From: Phytoseiulus persimilis
Lineage: Eukaryota > Arthropoda > Arachnida > Mesostigmata > Phytoseiidae
Direction of reading: 5' to 3'
Assembly (NCBI GenBank): GCA_037576195.1
Contig: CM075104.1
Coordinates: 23,638,211-23,702,210, forward strand
DNA length: 64,000 bases
Below are positions 12,148 through 24,500 of the stretch, piece after piece. The stretch's first letter is position 1, and every line of letters begins with the position of its first letter. The notes below the pieces were generated by a model. The model was not told the DNA's origin, did no database searches, and worked only from the letters and a program-made list of their open reading frames with translations. Position numbers and translations under genes: made by a program.

Positions 12148-14743
12148 ACGTCCAGAATTTCCTCACTTTTCCTCTGTCTACTCATAACTCTGTGTTAAAA
12201 CGTCTGATTCTGCAATACATTTTTGCGATAGATAGCTGAAAGGATGACGCATCTTCACCCATATCTGCCTCAATCGGATCTACTTTTTTAGGGAGCCTCA
12301 AAAATGCATTTTACCTCGAACTTCTATATATGTGGGCTTTATGGCCGAAACCAGTATCACCAGCATACATCCCGAGGAATATGGTCTAATCTAGCCCGAG
12401 ATCAACGCTGTGAATTGGAGTCATTCCAATCGATCCCATGGGGGTCAACATAAGCCTGTTTTGAGAACCACTGCTTTACACCAAGGCGTCATTCGATCCG
12501 GGAAAACTAACTCCCGCGTCCAGATCATGGGAATGATGATCAGTGATTTGGCGGCGGGAAAGAACCCAGCATAATCGGTCAAGTCCATCGACCTTCCGCA
12601 GGCTCTCTCTCTACTGAAGCGCCCGAAGTGCACCGTCACGGCGATGACAATCCAAAGCTGCTCCCGAAAGGCCAAGTTCAGCACAAGCGAGGATGCCGAG
12701 AATGATTGAGTGATGAATCCCCTTTCTAAGGGGATGCGTGAGAGCGAAATGAATTCTCAAGATGCGTGTTCAGAATGGGATATCGCACTTTTCTCGATCC
12801 CAAAATGAAACGCAAATAACGGAATTAAGGATCTGAGAGTTACCGTATTCGAATACAAAAGAATATTGTTAACGAGACGAAAAGTTCATCCTCCTGGACG
12901 CCAGTTATCACAATCACAGACCGTGCAAATCGTCGGTTCTATGAAAATCGAGCTCATCTGGGTTGTGAGACAAAAACTGCGTATGAGAGGTTTCTCTCAG
13001 TTTCGCCGAGCTGTCTCTTATAAGCGGAGTCGACTCTATCAAAAAGGGATTTCGTTCGCTGACGAGGTACACATAGCGCCTTACTCATACAAGAAGGTTG
13101 TCACTCCGATCGGCGCTTTTCCCGAGCGCGGACTTCATTCTTCATCAAAATTATCATATTTAAACGAGTCATTCGTGAACTCATACGATTCATGTTCATA
13201 CTTGTATTCGTTGCTCTGATATAATGCTTGTTCAGAGGGCAGCCTCGCGGCGCCACACGGAGTATCTGTGGTCCTGTTTCAGTCGACATCAAGTTCAAGG
13301 GCAAACCCTGGGATTCGGGCGAACCAATTCTCAACATCGAATTGTCGTTCCAAGCAGAATTGTTGAGCTGAGTCCCCATGCCTCCATCTACGGGGGCATG
13401 GTTCATCTAGTTTATGTAGGATACATGACCATCCTTGTCTACCTGGGTCTAGGTTACGTTGACAAATATGAGGAGAACCTGACTGCTTAGCTGCTGTGAG
13501 GATTCTGACGTGAGCCGACCATATTCTACGAGTTATGATGAAAATGTGGTTGATCCGACCAGTCGAGAAATGATAGCTAGTCCAGCATCATCCGCTCATC
13601 TCAGGATTCACTCTTGCAAGCTTCCCGCTGAGAGCTGCGCATCTTTGCCATCAGCATCGGTTTTCTGACTCTCACTGGATCTTGTGGGGCGGCCAGTTGT
13701 CCGATTCTCGTCGTGGATTCTACATCGTGGCAATATCTTGAGCGCCGCGAGCATCCTCGATACTCGGAGCTCGTGCGCCAGAGCCGCTCCCTCCTCTCTT
13801 TCATATCTGGTGTCAGCTAGACACCATCTTGAATTCTCTCGATTAACTCACCTTTACGGAGCCCCGAGATACACAATCTCTTCTCACCCTTTTTTTTCAA
13901 ATCTGGAATCCATGTCGTTCTCTCCTCCCATGAAAGCCGATCGTTCCTTCCATGAAGGGGTTGAGTACCACGCTCGGAGCTCCAAGAAACCATTGATCAC
14001 TTTTCGCGGTTTTTTTTCAAATTCTTAGACTCAGCGGGGTGGGAATTTTCAGGAACACCGATTCGAGTTCGAGCGACTCAATTTTTTGATTCTCTCGAAG
14101 AAGGATTTCCTCATTTTCGATGCTCACAAATCACTCCGTTGAGGTGTTCCGACGAACACCCGCAAACATCGTTTAGCGTGAAAGGCTGACGCGGTAAAAC
14201 CTGTCGGTGGCTGCCGGGAAGAGAGCTGTTTGTTGACAACAACATTCTCTTCCGTTCAGGTCTCAGCTGTGTCTCTCCAAAAGTGCTTCGGGTAGGATCA
14301 GTGATCAGGGAATCCGTCGCTGTTTTGCCGGGCACAATGCGGTGATATTGAGGATCCCGTGTATCTCCACACAGGAATCCTGACAGACGACTGGCGTCGT
14401 GCTCCGCGGTTAGGGAAAACCCATCCCGATGCATTCTCTTCGTTCGAACGCTGACGGATTCTCGTCATAGACTGGTAGCCATCGTCTTCTGGGAACGCTC
14501 GCGCCAATGAAGCGTCGACGGACTTGAAAGCTTCACTGGGTGTAGAGTCCAAGTCCCGGTAGCACGCTGGCCGCAATGCTCATCGAAGACGCCGGAATCC
14601 CGCCTGGAACTTTTGGAAACATCCGCTTCTTGGGCGAGTATAACCCGTTGTCAATGATTCTCGCTTCCTAATCAACGCGTGACGTCTGAAAAACGTTGCA
14701 TTCTTCTCTCATAACTCCTGCTCATGAATAGTCTCAATTCCAG
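12148..14743. other. Intergenic DNA; possible 5' exon of STRAD not resolved
   Basis: Frames here are short and unlike known families. A sequence resembling a hAT right end (gagaaccactg at about 12462-12472) has no partner. The first exon of STRAD must lie in or before this stretch. An ATG at 14576 opens a short frame ending at a GT near 14638, but its phase does not match the first recognised STRAD exon. Confidence 0.35.
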
Positions 14744-16420
14744 ATTCCGGTTTCCGGGGGTCTCGCGTATACTCTGCTATCGATGGAGGGCGTGTGGTTG
14801 CCGTGAAGGTCGTCGATTTGGACGGCTCATACGACGAGCTTGCTGAAGCTGAAAGGGAAGTTCTCATGCTATGCTCCTTGCAGCACGCTCACGTGGCGCG
14901 GCTCGTACGCTCTTTCGTCAACGGTAATTCTGATCGATGTAGGATTCGCGAATTTCATGTTGAATACGATCTGCTTCCTCTGTCTCACCCCTCATTTGCT
15001 GTCATCGAGATCAGATCGTCAGATACGACGAGATCCGTTTTCCGCCCGATCTCATCATCTCCGAACTCGGTAGCCCCGTCGTTATTGAATCCAAGCGATT
15101 CGTATATGTTTGTCTTCGGTTTTCCAGGTCACTTTCTACTGATCGTGCAGCGTCTATACTCAAGCCTGTCCCTATACCGGCTGTTGGAGGGCGGTTTTCC
15201 AGAGGGCCTTCCGGAGTTGGCCGTCGCTTTTGTACTGCGCGATTGTCTGATAGGATTGACGTATCTCCACAATTGTGGCCTCGTTCATCGAGCTCTGAGC
15301 TCCGCACATCTTTTGTGTGATGACAAAGGTCGAATCAGCATCACAGGTACGGACGTTCCCTCATCCTCATTTTGGCTTTCGATCTCCTCTTGAACTGAAC
15401 TTGGCCGCTCCTGAAGTCATTCATCATGAGTAGAGTTGGGGAGTTCGGGCATTGATCATTTCGGACCTCACCTCCTCCATGTTGGGAGATGGATAGATGA
15501 GTTTCTGATGGCTGAGTTCGACCTTCCTCATGGCAATCATGCATAATTCAATAATCTTCCCACACATCATCTCACACCTCCATGGATTGATCGATGATGG
15601 ATAATGTATATTGCCCGAAACTTCTCAGCTCTAATCATATACGTCACGAGCCTCCAGTTCATATTTGTTCACAGGTATGAGGCACTCGATTGCTATTGCT
15701 CAAGGAGTTTCGCACGATTTCCCGTCTCAACACGCCCTCCATAACCTGCCGTGGCTGGCTCCTGAGATTTTGGCCCAGGACCTCAGAGGCTATGGCCGCT
15801 CATCCGATATTTATAGCATGGGCATACTCGCGCTGGAACTAGCAAACGGGAAAGCTCCTTTCGCCGGTCTTGAAGCCGAGAAGGTTCTGCTCTACAAACT
15901 TCGTGATATTGTACCTTCTTTAAACGCCTCTAAATGCTTTCGAGAACCGTTCACGGACTTCACCGATCGCTGTTTGCAATATGAGCCTGAGAACAGGTGA
16001 GTACGCCAGCAGCTCCGAATCGAAGGATTAGATACTGGGACTCAGTTTCAGCCTGCGCCGAGCAGAAGAAATTCGAGTGCTCAACTTCGTACCGTTCTCT
16101 CGCAGACCTACGTGTGTTGAGTTAGTTCGGCACGTATACCTGAAGCAAGTGAAGAAGTACTCCTCTCTGTGGCGATTCATCCATCCTCCGAAGGACATCA
16201 AGAGTATTCAGGAGGTGAGATCGTTTCCCCATCTGAGAATTCTTCGTTTCTTCTCTATCAAGTCTAATCTCATATCCCGGGCTCCTTTCGTCACTTCCAG
16301 GCCAAACAGAGCCCTATGAGACTTACTGCTGAGGGTGACAAGGCCAATCTTCGAGATAGCGATAGTTTACCAAATGATGTGCATTGGAGTTGGGAGCGGA
16401 GCTCGCCCGAACCCGGATGA
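14744..16420 (+). CDS. Strad: STRAD-type pseudokinase (STE20-related adaptor), 5' end missing
   Basis: Five exons: 14744-14923, 15128-15346, 15675-15996, 16106-16214 and 16301-16420 (intron phases 1, 1, 2, 0), giving 315 codons plus an unseen first exon. STRAD binds LKB1 and MO25 and activates LKB1 allosterically in the cytoplasm. The fold is a protein kinase: a glycine-loop-like segment (FRGSRVYSAIDGG), the VAVK lysine, then a catalytic loop altered to LVHRALSSAHLL in place of HRDLKxxN, and ISITG where DFG is expected. HDFP, LPWLAPEIL and the YGRSSDIYSMGILALELANG block match STRADA/B closely. The C terminus is DVHWSWERSSPEPG, where vertebrate STRAD ends in a Trp-Glu-Phe that docks on MO25. 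The first exon enters in phase 1, so the 5' exon carries the missing N terminus. Confidence 0.9.
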
Positions 16421-17059
16421 CAGCTGACCGCCGGAGTGAGATTGTTTGTGGCTACCGATGTATCTTGTTAAACTGAGGATAATCAGATGTTTGATTGAAG
16501 TTATCATTATATAAAATGAATCCGTCGTCAGATCCAGTGCAGCGGTTCCCTCATTCCTCGTTAAATGTTTGTTGCTTCCCTCGAAACCACCGACGATGAG
16601 AAAATCACAGTTTGCTTTCACATGACTTCGCTTCGCATGATGCAGACGGGTTTCGTCGTATGCTAGGAACTACAAGATGCTTACAAGGAATTTATGCCAT
16701 GTGACTGAAACGAGCCCAGTGAGCGGAAGGAACATTGGAGGATTCGGTCTTCTCGGAGGGGCTTGGAAGGAGTCGACGTTTATCGCGACATCATTTTCCA
16801 GTCCAAGGACAGCTTGTAAAATTGTCGCGCCAGGCAGGCATTGGGGCGTAATGCGGGACTATTTCAGATATCCGTGTTATTCATATCTGTCTTCCCCCTA
16901 TTGCGTTTTTTTACGAGAGGGGAAAAGTGTGATGAAGCGGCTTAAGTCAGGAATTCCCGGAAACACCGCGTCGAGATCGAAAGGAAACATTCCGATAGGA
17001 GGAAACATGACTCAGTGTTATCAGTGGCAAACAGAAAGTTCTATATCCATGATGGCGAA
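16421..17059. other. STRAD 3' flank; candidate exons of an unknown gene
   Basis: An ATAAAA-type signal is near 16511. From 16677 a 213-codon frame is open, and another frame around 16730-16825 reads GLEGVDVYRDIIFQSKDSL just before a GT. These may be exons belonging to the gene whose end is annotated next, but no consistent splice chain could be built. Confidence 0.3.
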
Positions 17060-17524
17060 ACGCCGGAACCTCTCCGCATGCTGCTCTGTCCCGATCACTG
17101 CGCACGATCGCAGACATCCTGTTGCAAATGATGTGGTTCTCACGAAATCGAGACGCTACCTTGCTCTTCTTTCAAGAGCACGCTCGAATACGGAACATAT
17201 TCAGGATCTGCTCCACCAGCTCCGATATCGGACCTCTGAAGACATTCCTCGGAAAGCTACTTCCCAAATATTTACGGGAAACCGGTCCAGCCGAAAACTC
17301 GGATTCGGCTATTCATGAAACCTGAGGTCGGAGAGCTCCCCACTTCCGTCGCAGCCGAAAGAGCCTCATTAGACGATACATGCTTGGAAGAAATTTCAAG
17401 CTACTTGGATGAAGACGCCGAGCAGGATTGTCTACAGCGCTGTCTCGAACGACACCTTCGAGAACAAAGACGCCGCTCGCATACTCTAGCGGGACTATTG
17501 AACCAAAATAAGACCGAATTGTGA
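17060..17524 (+). CDS. Possible 3' end of an unidentified gene
   Basis: I do not recognise this product. A frame open from about 17060 reads SRSLRTIADILLQMMWFSRN and continues helical to PKYLRET. Joining 17284 to 17355 over a 70-bp intron (ACC G|gtccag ... cttccgtcgcag, phase 1) carries it into ERASLDDTCLEEISSYLDED and a basic end, LLNQNKTEL, with the stop at 17522-17524. Intron size matches the neighbourhood, but the donor is weak. Without the intron, two overlapping frames end or start around 17315. The gene would share orientation with STRAD, 640 bp downstream. It may also be a decayed gene with a frameshift. Confidence 0.3.
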
Positions 17525-18931
17525 TTTGTTTGGCGTTTTCTGCTCGAGAATGAGACTCTGCTCCGCAACCACGCCAACCCATAAAAGCGAGTTCACATAG
17601 CGAGTCCAAGGAGCAGCCCGAGAGATTCCCCGAGCAAAGATCATCATTGAATGCTCAAACCCCCGGCTCTCAGGCTGTGCGCTTCATTCTCGCCACTCTC
17701 ACCGCCTGGGTTCCCTAGGACGGGGTCGCCACGGGGCGTCGCACGGTGGGCCGGGAGCGGCAGAAAATGATGATGAATTATTTAGTCCTCATGCGGAAAC
17801 AGCTACGAAATCGTCGAATATTGAGTTGTGACGCACGCATGGAGGCGGTCAAGCTAAATCTGCTTCTCCGGGCTATTTTCAGCGCCCTCAGATAAATACC
17901 GGAGGTTTCGACATCGAACAAGAGCCGACGCATTCCTTAGTCGCTTCCGGTCAAGGTACGATCGGATTTGAAATTCTCAGTCAGTGCCAGAAAACAATTG
18001 ATCCGTCAACCTAGTAACATTTCCCTGGTCAGCGCTAACAATAGTTATCATGAGATTCATGGTTCAGAGTGCGGCATCGAGTTCCCAGGTTTCCCCGTTC
18101 CTTCGAGGAAGTTCTCCCCGTAGAGCTACAGAAATGTTCTTCTGTTCTTTTTTGATGGTGCTTCCCGTTGGAATGTGTCTTCCCGTTCAGGAGCAGCCAA
18201 TTCTATGCCCCATCGTGAGGGTCCAGCCATCTTCATAATCCTCAGAAGCTCGGGACCGATACGAGGGTGTGCGATGACACTTCTAACCCCTACGCACCTC
18301 TCGTTCGGGGAGCGGTTCCGGTATAACTACTCTCCCGAAGAGAAACATCGCGGAAGGAAGGAGGCAAGACCGCTATCTTTCGCGTCGTTTTGCCTAAAAA
18401 TTGTGTCCTTCAATCATGTTTGAGTGGATCTGGGTGGGAGCGTCCTCTTCATGTGACTTTGAGGCCCATATCACATTTGAGTCGAATCTGCGACGATCAA
18501 GATCACAGAGATGGCGAGATCCCCATATTCTGATCTATTTTTGTTCATCAACCCACCGAAGTTGCAGCTCAGTTCCTCTCTCCGACTGCTCAGACCTGGT
18601 TCACACTCGGAGAGTCGGGGCACACCGAATCATTCAAAGCTGAAGAATTGAAACTCACGACATCCTCCCCTTGAAGTACGAGTCAGGAGAGGAGGAGTTT
18701 TGAATTTGCCGCCGAACGCACAAGCTCGATCCTCCCCTCGGCTGGGTCTGCTATGGTGGTGTGCTGCAGTCGTCGCGAGTTTGAGCGGTTCTCTCTCTTT
18801 GGCTCTTTCACCTCCACCCTCGTGGTACGCGTGCGTGCTTCTGCTGTTGCTGGCTAACTCGTGGTGTTGCTGTGTTGTTGTGTAGTCTCTTGTTATTTCG
18901 GAGCCTTTCCGTGTGAACTTCCTAAGAAACG
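17525..18931. other. Intergenic; upstream region of the nucleolin-like gene
   Basis: No coding or repeat signal is supported. The last 200 bp before 18932 are T/G-rich (tgctgttgctgg..., gtgttgctgtgttgttg) and probably include the promoter and 5'UTR of the nucleolin-like gene. No TATA box stands out. Confidence 0.35.
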
Positions 18932-20962
18932 ATGCCTCCTCAGAAGACCAATGCTAAGAGGAACGCCCCGGCGAAAGCGGTTCCGGCGAAACAGGTAAGG
19001 AAAGATTCGGTCTAGAGACGAATCCGATTCATCGCATCGAACAAGGGAGCCAAGAAGGAACACCGATCGAGTGCCTTGCGGGGCGCTAGGCTACCCCGTT
19101 GACCGAGCGATGCTCGACCATGGACGCTACCCGGCAATGGCCCGGAGGATTGAGTTCCGACTCCGCTGTATGCAATTTTGTGAGCCGTGAATATCTCGAA
19201 ACTTTGAGAATGCGAGATGCGACCGGACCAACGGCCGGTAAACACGTGTTCCCTCCCGTAGGACTCAAACTTGCCGGTCGGTCGTGAATGCTTCGTTCGT
19301 CATTTCGAATCGATGAGGCATCGGGGAACAATCGGGCGGGATTACTCGAAGATAAGGCTGGGCGTCGTTTAGGAAACCTGTCGGGCTCAACTGATCATAC
19401 TTGAACTTGCAGAAGAAAGTTGTTGTGAAGGAGTCCTCGGATGAAGACGAAGACGATGAAGAGGTCGACGAAGATGATATCGATGAGGACGTCAGTTTGG
19501 GAAGCTCGGACGAAGACGAAGATGTCGACGATGAAGACGGAAGTGATGATTTGGATGAGGAGGGGGAAGACGACGATGATGAGGACGAGGAAGAAGAAGT
19601 AGCGGAGAAGCCTGCGAAGAGAGCCAAGACGAACGGAAAAGAGGAGACACCGGCAAAGTCAGCCAAGAAAGAAGAGACAACGGCCAAGTCCGCCAAAAAA
19701 GAGGCATCGACGAAACCTTCCAAGAAAGAAGAGGCGGCAAAGCTCAAACAAGAGGCGGAAGCCAAAGCTGATGCCGGCCCCAAAGAACAGTTTGAAGACC
19801 GAGCTTCAGCCGTGGGTCCTCTGACCGAAGAAGAGAAGAATTTGTAAGACTGAAAACCCTTTTTTGAGGAGACGCTGTATAATTCTGTAACAATCCAAAA
19901 TAAACAGGGTTTTATGAAGAATCTCAACGTCATTTTTGCAACCGCTAACAAGAGAAATTCCTCCGAAGGTTTGCGACAAATTTCCGAGCCATGTCGGCCA
20001 CATCCATTTTCGTTGGGAAACTACCTCAAGACACCACAGACGAAGATCTTAAGAAATTGCATCCGAGCATCCGAACTATCCGCCGTCCGGTGAGCAGGAA
20101 AGGACTTCCCGCCACCTTCGGCTTCTTGAATTTCGCGGACAAGGTTCGTACTGCGCGATTGAGATGTTGGGGCTGAACGGGAGTTTTGATCTGAGTCCGC
20201 ACACGAGCGATGGGAGCGAGTGTAATCGAATTTTGCCTCTTCCAGGAAACAACGGAACGTGCCCTGAAGGAAATTAAGAAGAAGGGAGTCGTAAAGATCA
20301 GGGGCCAGGAAGTTCTGGTCAGCGAGAATGGCAACGGACAGTGTCACCCGCCTTCAACTGTCGATCGTCGCAAATTGAGAATTTATGGCTGCCCGAAATT
20401 CGTGACTGCCGAAACAATCAAGAAGAGTCTGCCTGGATGCGTTGATGTTCTCCTCGGTGATAAGGACAAGGGGAATTCTATCGAAGCGGTCGCCGTTTTC
20501 AGGACTTCGGCCGAGACAAAGAAGATTCTCCTTTCTCAACAGACCTTGACGCTGAACGAGTGTGTTTGCGCTTTATTCTATCTGAACATCTCGCACAACG
20601 TCAAGCAGCACGAAAAGAGGAAGGATCGGAAGCAAGCAAAGAAGCAGATGGAGGTCGAACAAGACGACGACGCCGCGCCTGAAAGCGATGACCAGGACGA
20701 AGAAGTTCTGCCTGCGGACAAAGTTATCAAATTCAAGAAGGAAAATGTAAAACCCCAAGTGCAATCCGCTAAGAAGAACAAGAAACGCGCTGCTCCGGAA
20801 GACAGTGACGACGATGAAGAGGCAGAGAAAGAACCCACACCCAAGAACAAGAAAGTCTCTATGAAGTCTCCCCGCAAGACACCGGTCTCGGCCGTCAAGA
20901 ATGCGAAGAAGACACCCATGAGGAAGGGCACACCTTTCAAAAAAGCGAAGACTGCAGCTTAG
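18932..20962 (+). CDS. Nucleolin-like protein: acidic N terminus plus two RRMs
   Basis: Four exons: 18932-18994, 19413-19843, 19969-20143 and 20246-20962 (phases 0, 2, 0); 461 aa. The short basic start is followed by Asp/Glu tracts interrupted by Ser (19430-19610) and TPAKSAKKEE-type Lys repeats, as in nucleolin. RRM1 has RNP2 IFVGKL and RNP1-like ATFGFLNFA, split by an intron. RRM2 begins KLRIYGCPKF. The C terminus is Lys/Ser/Pro-rich with TPKK-like motifs, and no RGG box is present, unlike vertebrate nucleolin. A nucleolar role in rRNA transcription and processing is inferred from the architecture. Exon 2 could end by itself, since TAA directly follows the donor (TTG TAA), so a short acidic-only form is possible. 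The alternative reading is two genes, the second starting at ATG 19991, but phase and domain order favour one. Confidence 0.75.
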
Positions 20963-21246
20963 AAACGAGGTTCGGAGCAGAGTGTTCTCCGCACCATGCA
21001 AAAAGGATATGGTCCCGCTCCACGGAAGTCTGGTACAGGCACAGATGTATTCCCCACTGCAAGTAACCACTTTCCGGACAAGGAATGCGGGAAATAGTTC
21101 AAGTCGACTTGTTCGCTAGCATGCTTACAACACGTGGTCTACTTCAAGCATTTCAATGTACGATTCATTGAACGATTTTCTTTCGAAAAGAACGAGAATC
21201 TTCTGTAATTATTGTGAGTATATTGAAGCGAGATCAGAGTTCATTT

Positions 21247-21252
21247 AATAAA
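21247..21252 (+). terminator. AATAAA poly(A) signal of the nucleolin-like gene
   Basis: AATAAA lies 285 bp past the stop at 20962 on the plus strand. It faces the minus-strand signal of nardilysin about 195 bp further on, so the two convergent transcripts end next to each other. Confidence 0.6.
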
Positions 21253-21445
21253 TTTCACTCATTCCGAACACTCCCCCAAACAATCTCGTCGTTCATTTCC
21301 GTCGAGTTCCCCAGTTGACTCAAGGGAGGTGCCACCGTGGAACGCTGGTCTTGGAGCGAAGGAAGGAAAACGGGACAACCGGAGAAAAGAGAGAAAAGTC
21401 ACATGACCCGGAAAGAAACTCCTGCGTTGCATTCCAGACACGGGG

Positions 21446-21451
21446 TTTATT
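21446..21451 (-). terminator. AATAAA poly(A) signal of nardilysin
   Basis: TTTATT on the plus strand is AATAAA on the minus strand, about 145 bp beyond the nardilysin stop (21595-21597). Confidence 0.6.
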
Positions 21452-21594
21452 CCAATGACTCTATGATCACACTGCAATCTGAGCAAGAAACGAGCTCCGG
21501 ATCTCCAGGATATAATGGGATGCACTAATCCACACAACCAAAGATCTCCAGACGTGAGCGCGGGCTTCTCGCTTCCGTTGCGGGCCACGCAACT

Positions 21595-24500
21595 TCAGAA
21601 GTCAACAGGTTTATGAGGGTCACGATACTGGCCTTGGTAGTACTCCAGTTGAGACTTGAATAACGCAAGGTCCGTGATGAAGTTTTTACCTTTCGACTCC
21701 TTTGGTACTAGGATCTTCAGGGGAGGAATCTCAGCATCTTCTTCCGGAGTGGCATCCGCTGATTCTGAATGCTGCTTCCAGATTTCTTCACCCCCGACAC
21801 ACTCCTCCAACGCTTTCTCTCCATATCCTACCAATTGCACGGACAGCTTACGGATTCCCCCGGCGGGTTTGAATATCCTGTGCGACCAAGTCACAAACTG
21901 TGCCAGTTTGAGGCTCTTGAGGAACTGAACCTCTATCTGGAGGATATCGAAGCAGTAATCGAACGAATGAATTTGACTCCAGTTCCGATTGTGCTCATCG
22001 TCCATGGCTAAATCAACGCAAGATTTGACCTGCACCAACGATTCACATGCCGTTTCGAATTCTTCCTGAGTCAGGTTCTCGATGAATGTCGCCATCGACT
22101 CCATGAATTCGTCTATTTTTTCATCGACGTGGCTGAGAGAGAATTTCGACGCGTGTGGGGAAACCGAGACCGCGAACCCGACGATGCCCCTCAAATCCGT
22201 CATCCGTAACGAAACATCGTAGCCCATTTGCTGCTTCGTTCGCAATTCGTCGAAGCATTTTTCGTCGATTAACATTTCCAGCAACGTGAGCAACGTACTC
22301 TCCTTCAGATGAACGGGACCGTACTGGTAGTAGTTGATGATGCGCGAATTTTCGTCCTTCGGATTGAGCGCGAGGAATCGGATGTAGTTGCTGCCCTCGA
22401 TCTTGGCGAATGATTGATATAGAACTTTGTCGGAGGGTGAAGAATCAAGCTTCTCCTCAATGAGATTCAAAAGCTGTTGGGCCTGTTCGGCAGATGCGTT
22501 TCCGTGCACGTACATTTCAACGAAGGCACTCCTGCAGGTTTTCGACATCTGATCCAAGACGTCCTGCTTCACAATTGATGTGATCTTCTTCCTGCGTTCT
22601 GCGAGCGGAATGTAGTTCTTCCGGAGTATCATGTTCCCGATTTCATCTGCATAGCCGACGCAGTATAACGCGTTATAGTAGGTTTTACGAATGTCCTGGA
22701 CTATGGTACGGAACTGTTCCTCGCTGAACTCCAAACTGACCAGCCGGTTAACCACAGTCTCGAATAGTAACGGAAGCTTCTCACTGAAGCCACTGAACAA
22801 GAGCGCGATACCGGAGTCTGAGTCGCAAATGTCACAGCACAGCGACGCCATCTCGGCATAGTTGAATACTTGAGCAAGAACCTGATCGAATAGCTCAACG
22901 GCGATGTCAGTGCACACGACAGCACCAACGTCGCTGTGCACTGCTTTGGTGATTAAATGGGCGCTTATGTGGAGCTTCGGGACCCGGAACTTCTCATCTT
23001 TCCGGAACCATAACTTGGATTTCTCTCTGGTCATCAGATTTGTCGGATGGGGCTCGTCTGAATATTTTGAGTCTTTGACGAGCTCGAAATTCGTCGAAAC
23101 AAATGCATTGGGTTCCGGTAGTTCAAAGCACTTCTGGAATTCAGGGTCGTCCATCCATAGCTTGCGCCATTCGTCAGGGAACTCTTCGATTTTGTATGGA
23201 ACGCCCATGTAGGGCTCTTTCAGGGGGAAAAGATTCGTCTCCTTCTGGAACTCGGTGTTGATGTAGATGACGCAACAGTTTTCAGGGGTCAACAAATCCA
23301 TGAGACTCTGCAGGCGCTTAGGGTTGTAGTCGAAGTACAACTCGTACCCACAGAGGTAGTGTTCTGGGGGAAGATCCTGCATGGCAACGCAGAGTTCCGA
23401 GACGTAGTTATGGGCCGACATCTCTTCTTCGAAACGGAAATCGTTTTCTGCTATACCTTTCAGCTCGTTCCACAACCATTCTTGGGGTCCTTTCTTGCGG
23501 AGCATCGCCATGTACTGATGGATATACCGGAGCACTTGGCCGAGATGCTTCGCGCCTTCTTCCGTCAACGTCAGGCTGATTTCAAACATCGAATACATAT
23601 CATTGTTGTTGAAACTGTCCTCTTCGCAGCCCGCCTCGAGCTCTATCGCCCACTGCTTGTTGCGGAGCAAGTCGAGAATACTGTTCCGACCCTCATGTCC
23701 TATGGCATAGCCCAGATAGTCCAAGTTTTTCTCCTTGTAGTGCGGTTTTTGTGGGGGAAGTGGCCAGTATAATGAAAGGGATATGTCCTGCTTCATCGGG
23801 ACAACTTTGAAGAGTTTGAAGAAATCGGGGTTGTCGGTGAACGGGATACCCTTGGGGAACAGGAAAGGTTTGATCTCTCGTTTCGGCACGGAAGCGAACG
23901 ACTCCCGGACGAAAGCTTCCAGCTCATCTAAGGTGTGCTTTGATTGGACGCAGAGCGTCATCTTGTCTGCGGAGTAGTGACCTGGGAGGAATTTTCTCAG
24001 TTTAGATACATCATCGCTGAGTATAGAGTGACGATGGCCGCATGGAATCTCGCCGAAAAGAGTGGATAACTGATGTATTTCTCAAGTAGATAGCCGCGGT
24101 CAGGATGAAACTCACCATCCATGAAAGTTCGGAGTTCTTCTCTCATATTCAGTCCCCGTTCCTTTGGGAGATCTCTCAGGGTCTTCAGATTTCCCCAACT
24201 GAAACCGCCGAGAGGATGGTTGGGGCCCGCCTGGCGTGCCAGCACCTCGGGGACTCGACATTCGTCTCTGACTTGCTGCAGCTGGAACTCGCTCTCGACA
24301 GCTTGAACTTCTCTGCAGATAGAACTCCAAGTTGGTAACTAACCTCAGCGATGGATTTCCCCCCGAAAATCATGGATTAAATCGTACGGGCTGACCTTTC
24401 CAAAGAGCTCTCCTTCAGCAGAGGATTGATGAAGAAGTTGGCGAACATGTCCAGAGCTTTGGGAAACGCTGCCATGTTGACGTCGAAATGGAAAACGGTC

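Noticed and set aside
12395-12472. hAT right-end-like sequence gagaaccactg
   Set aside because: No matching left end or target duplication was found, so an element cannot be delimited.
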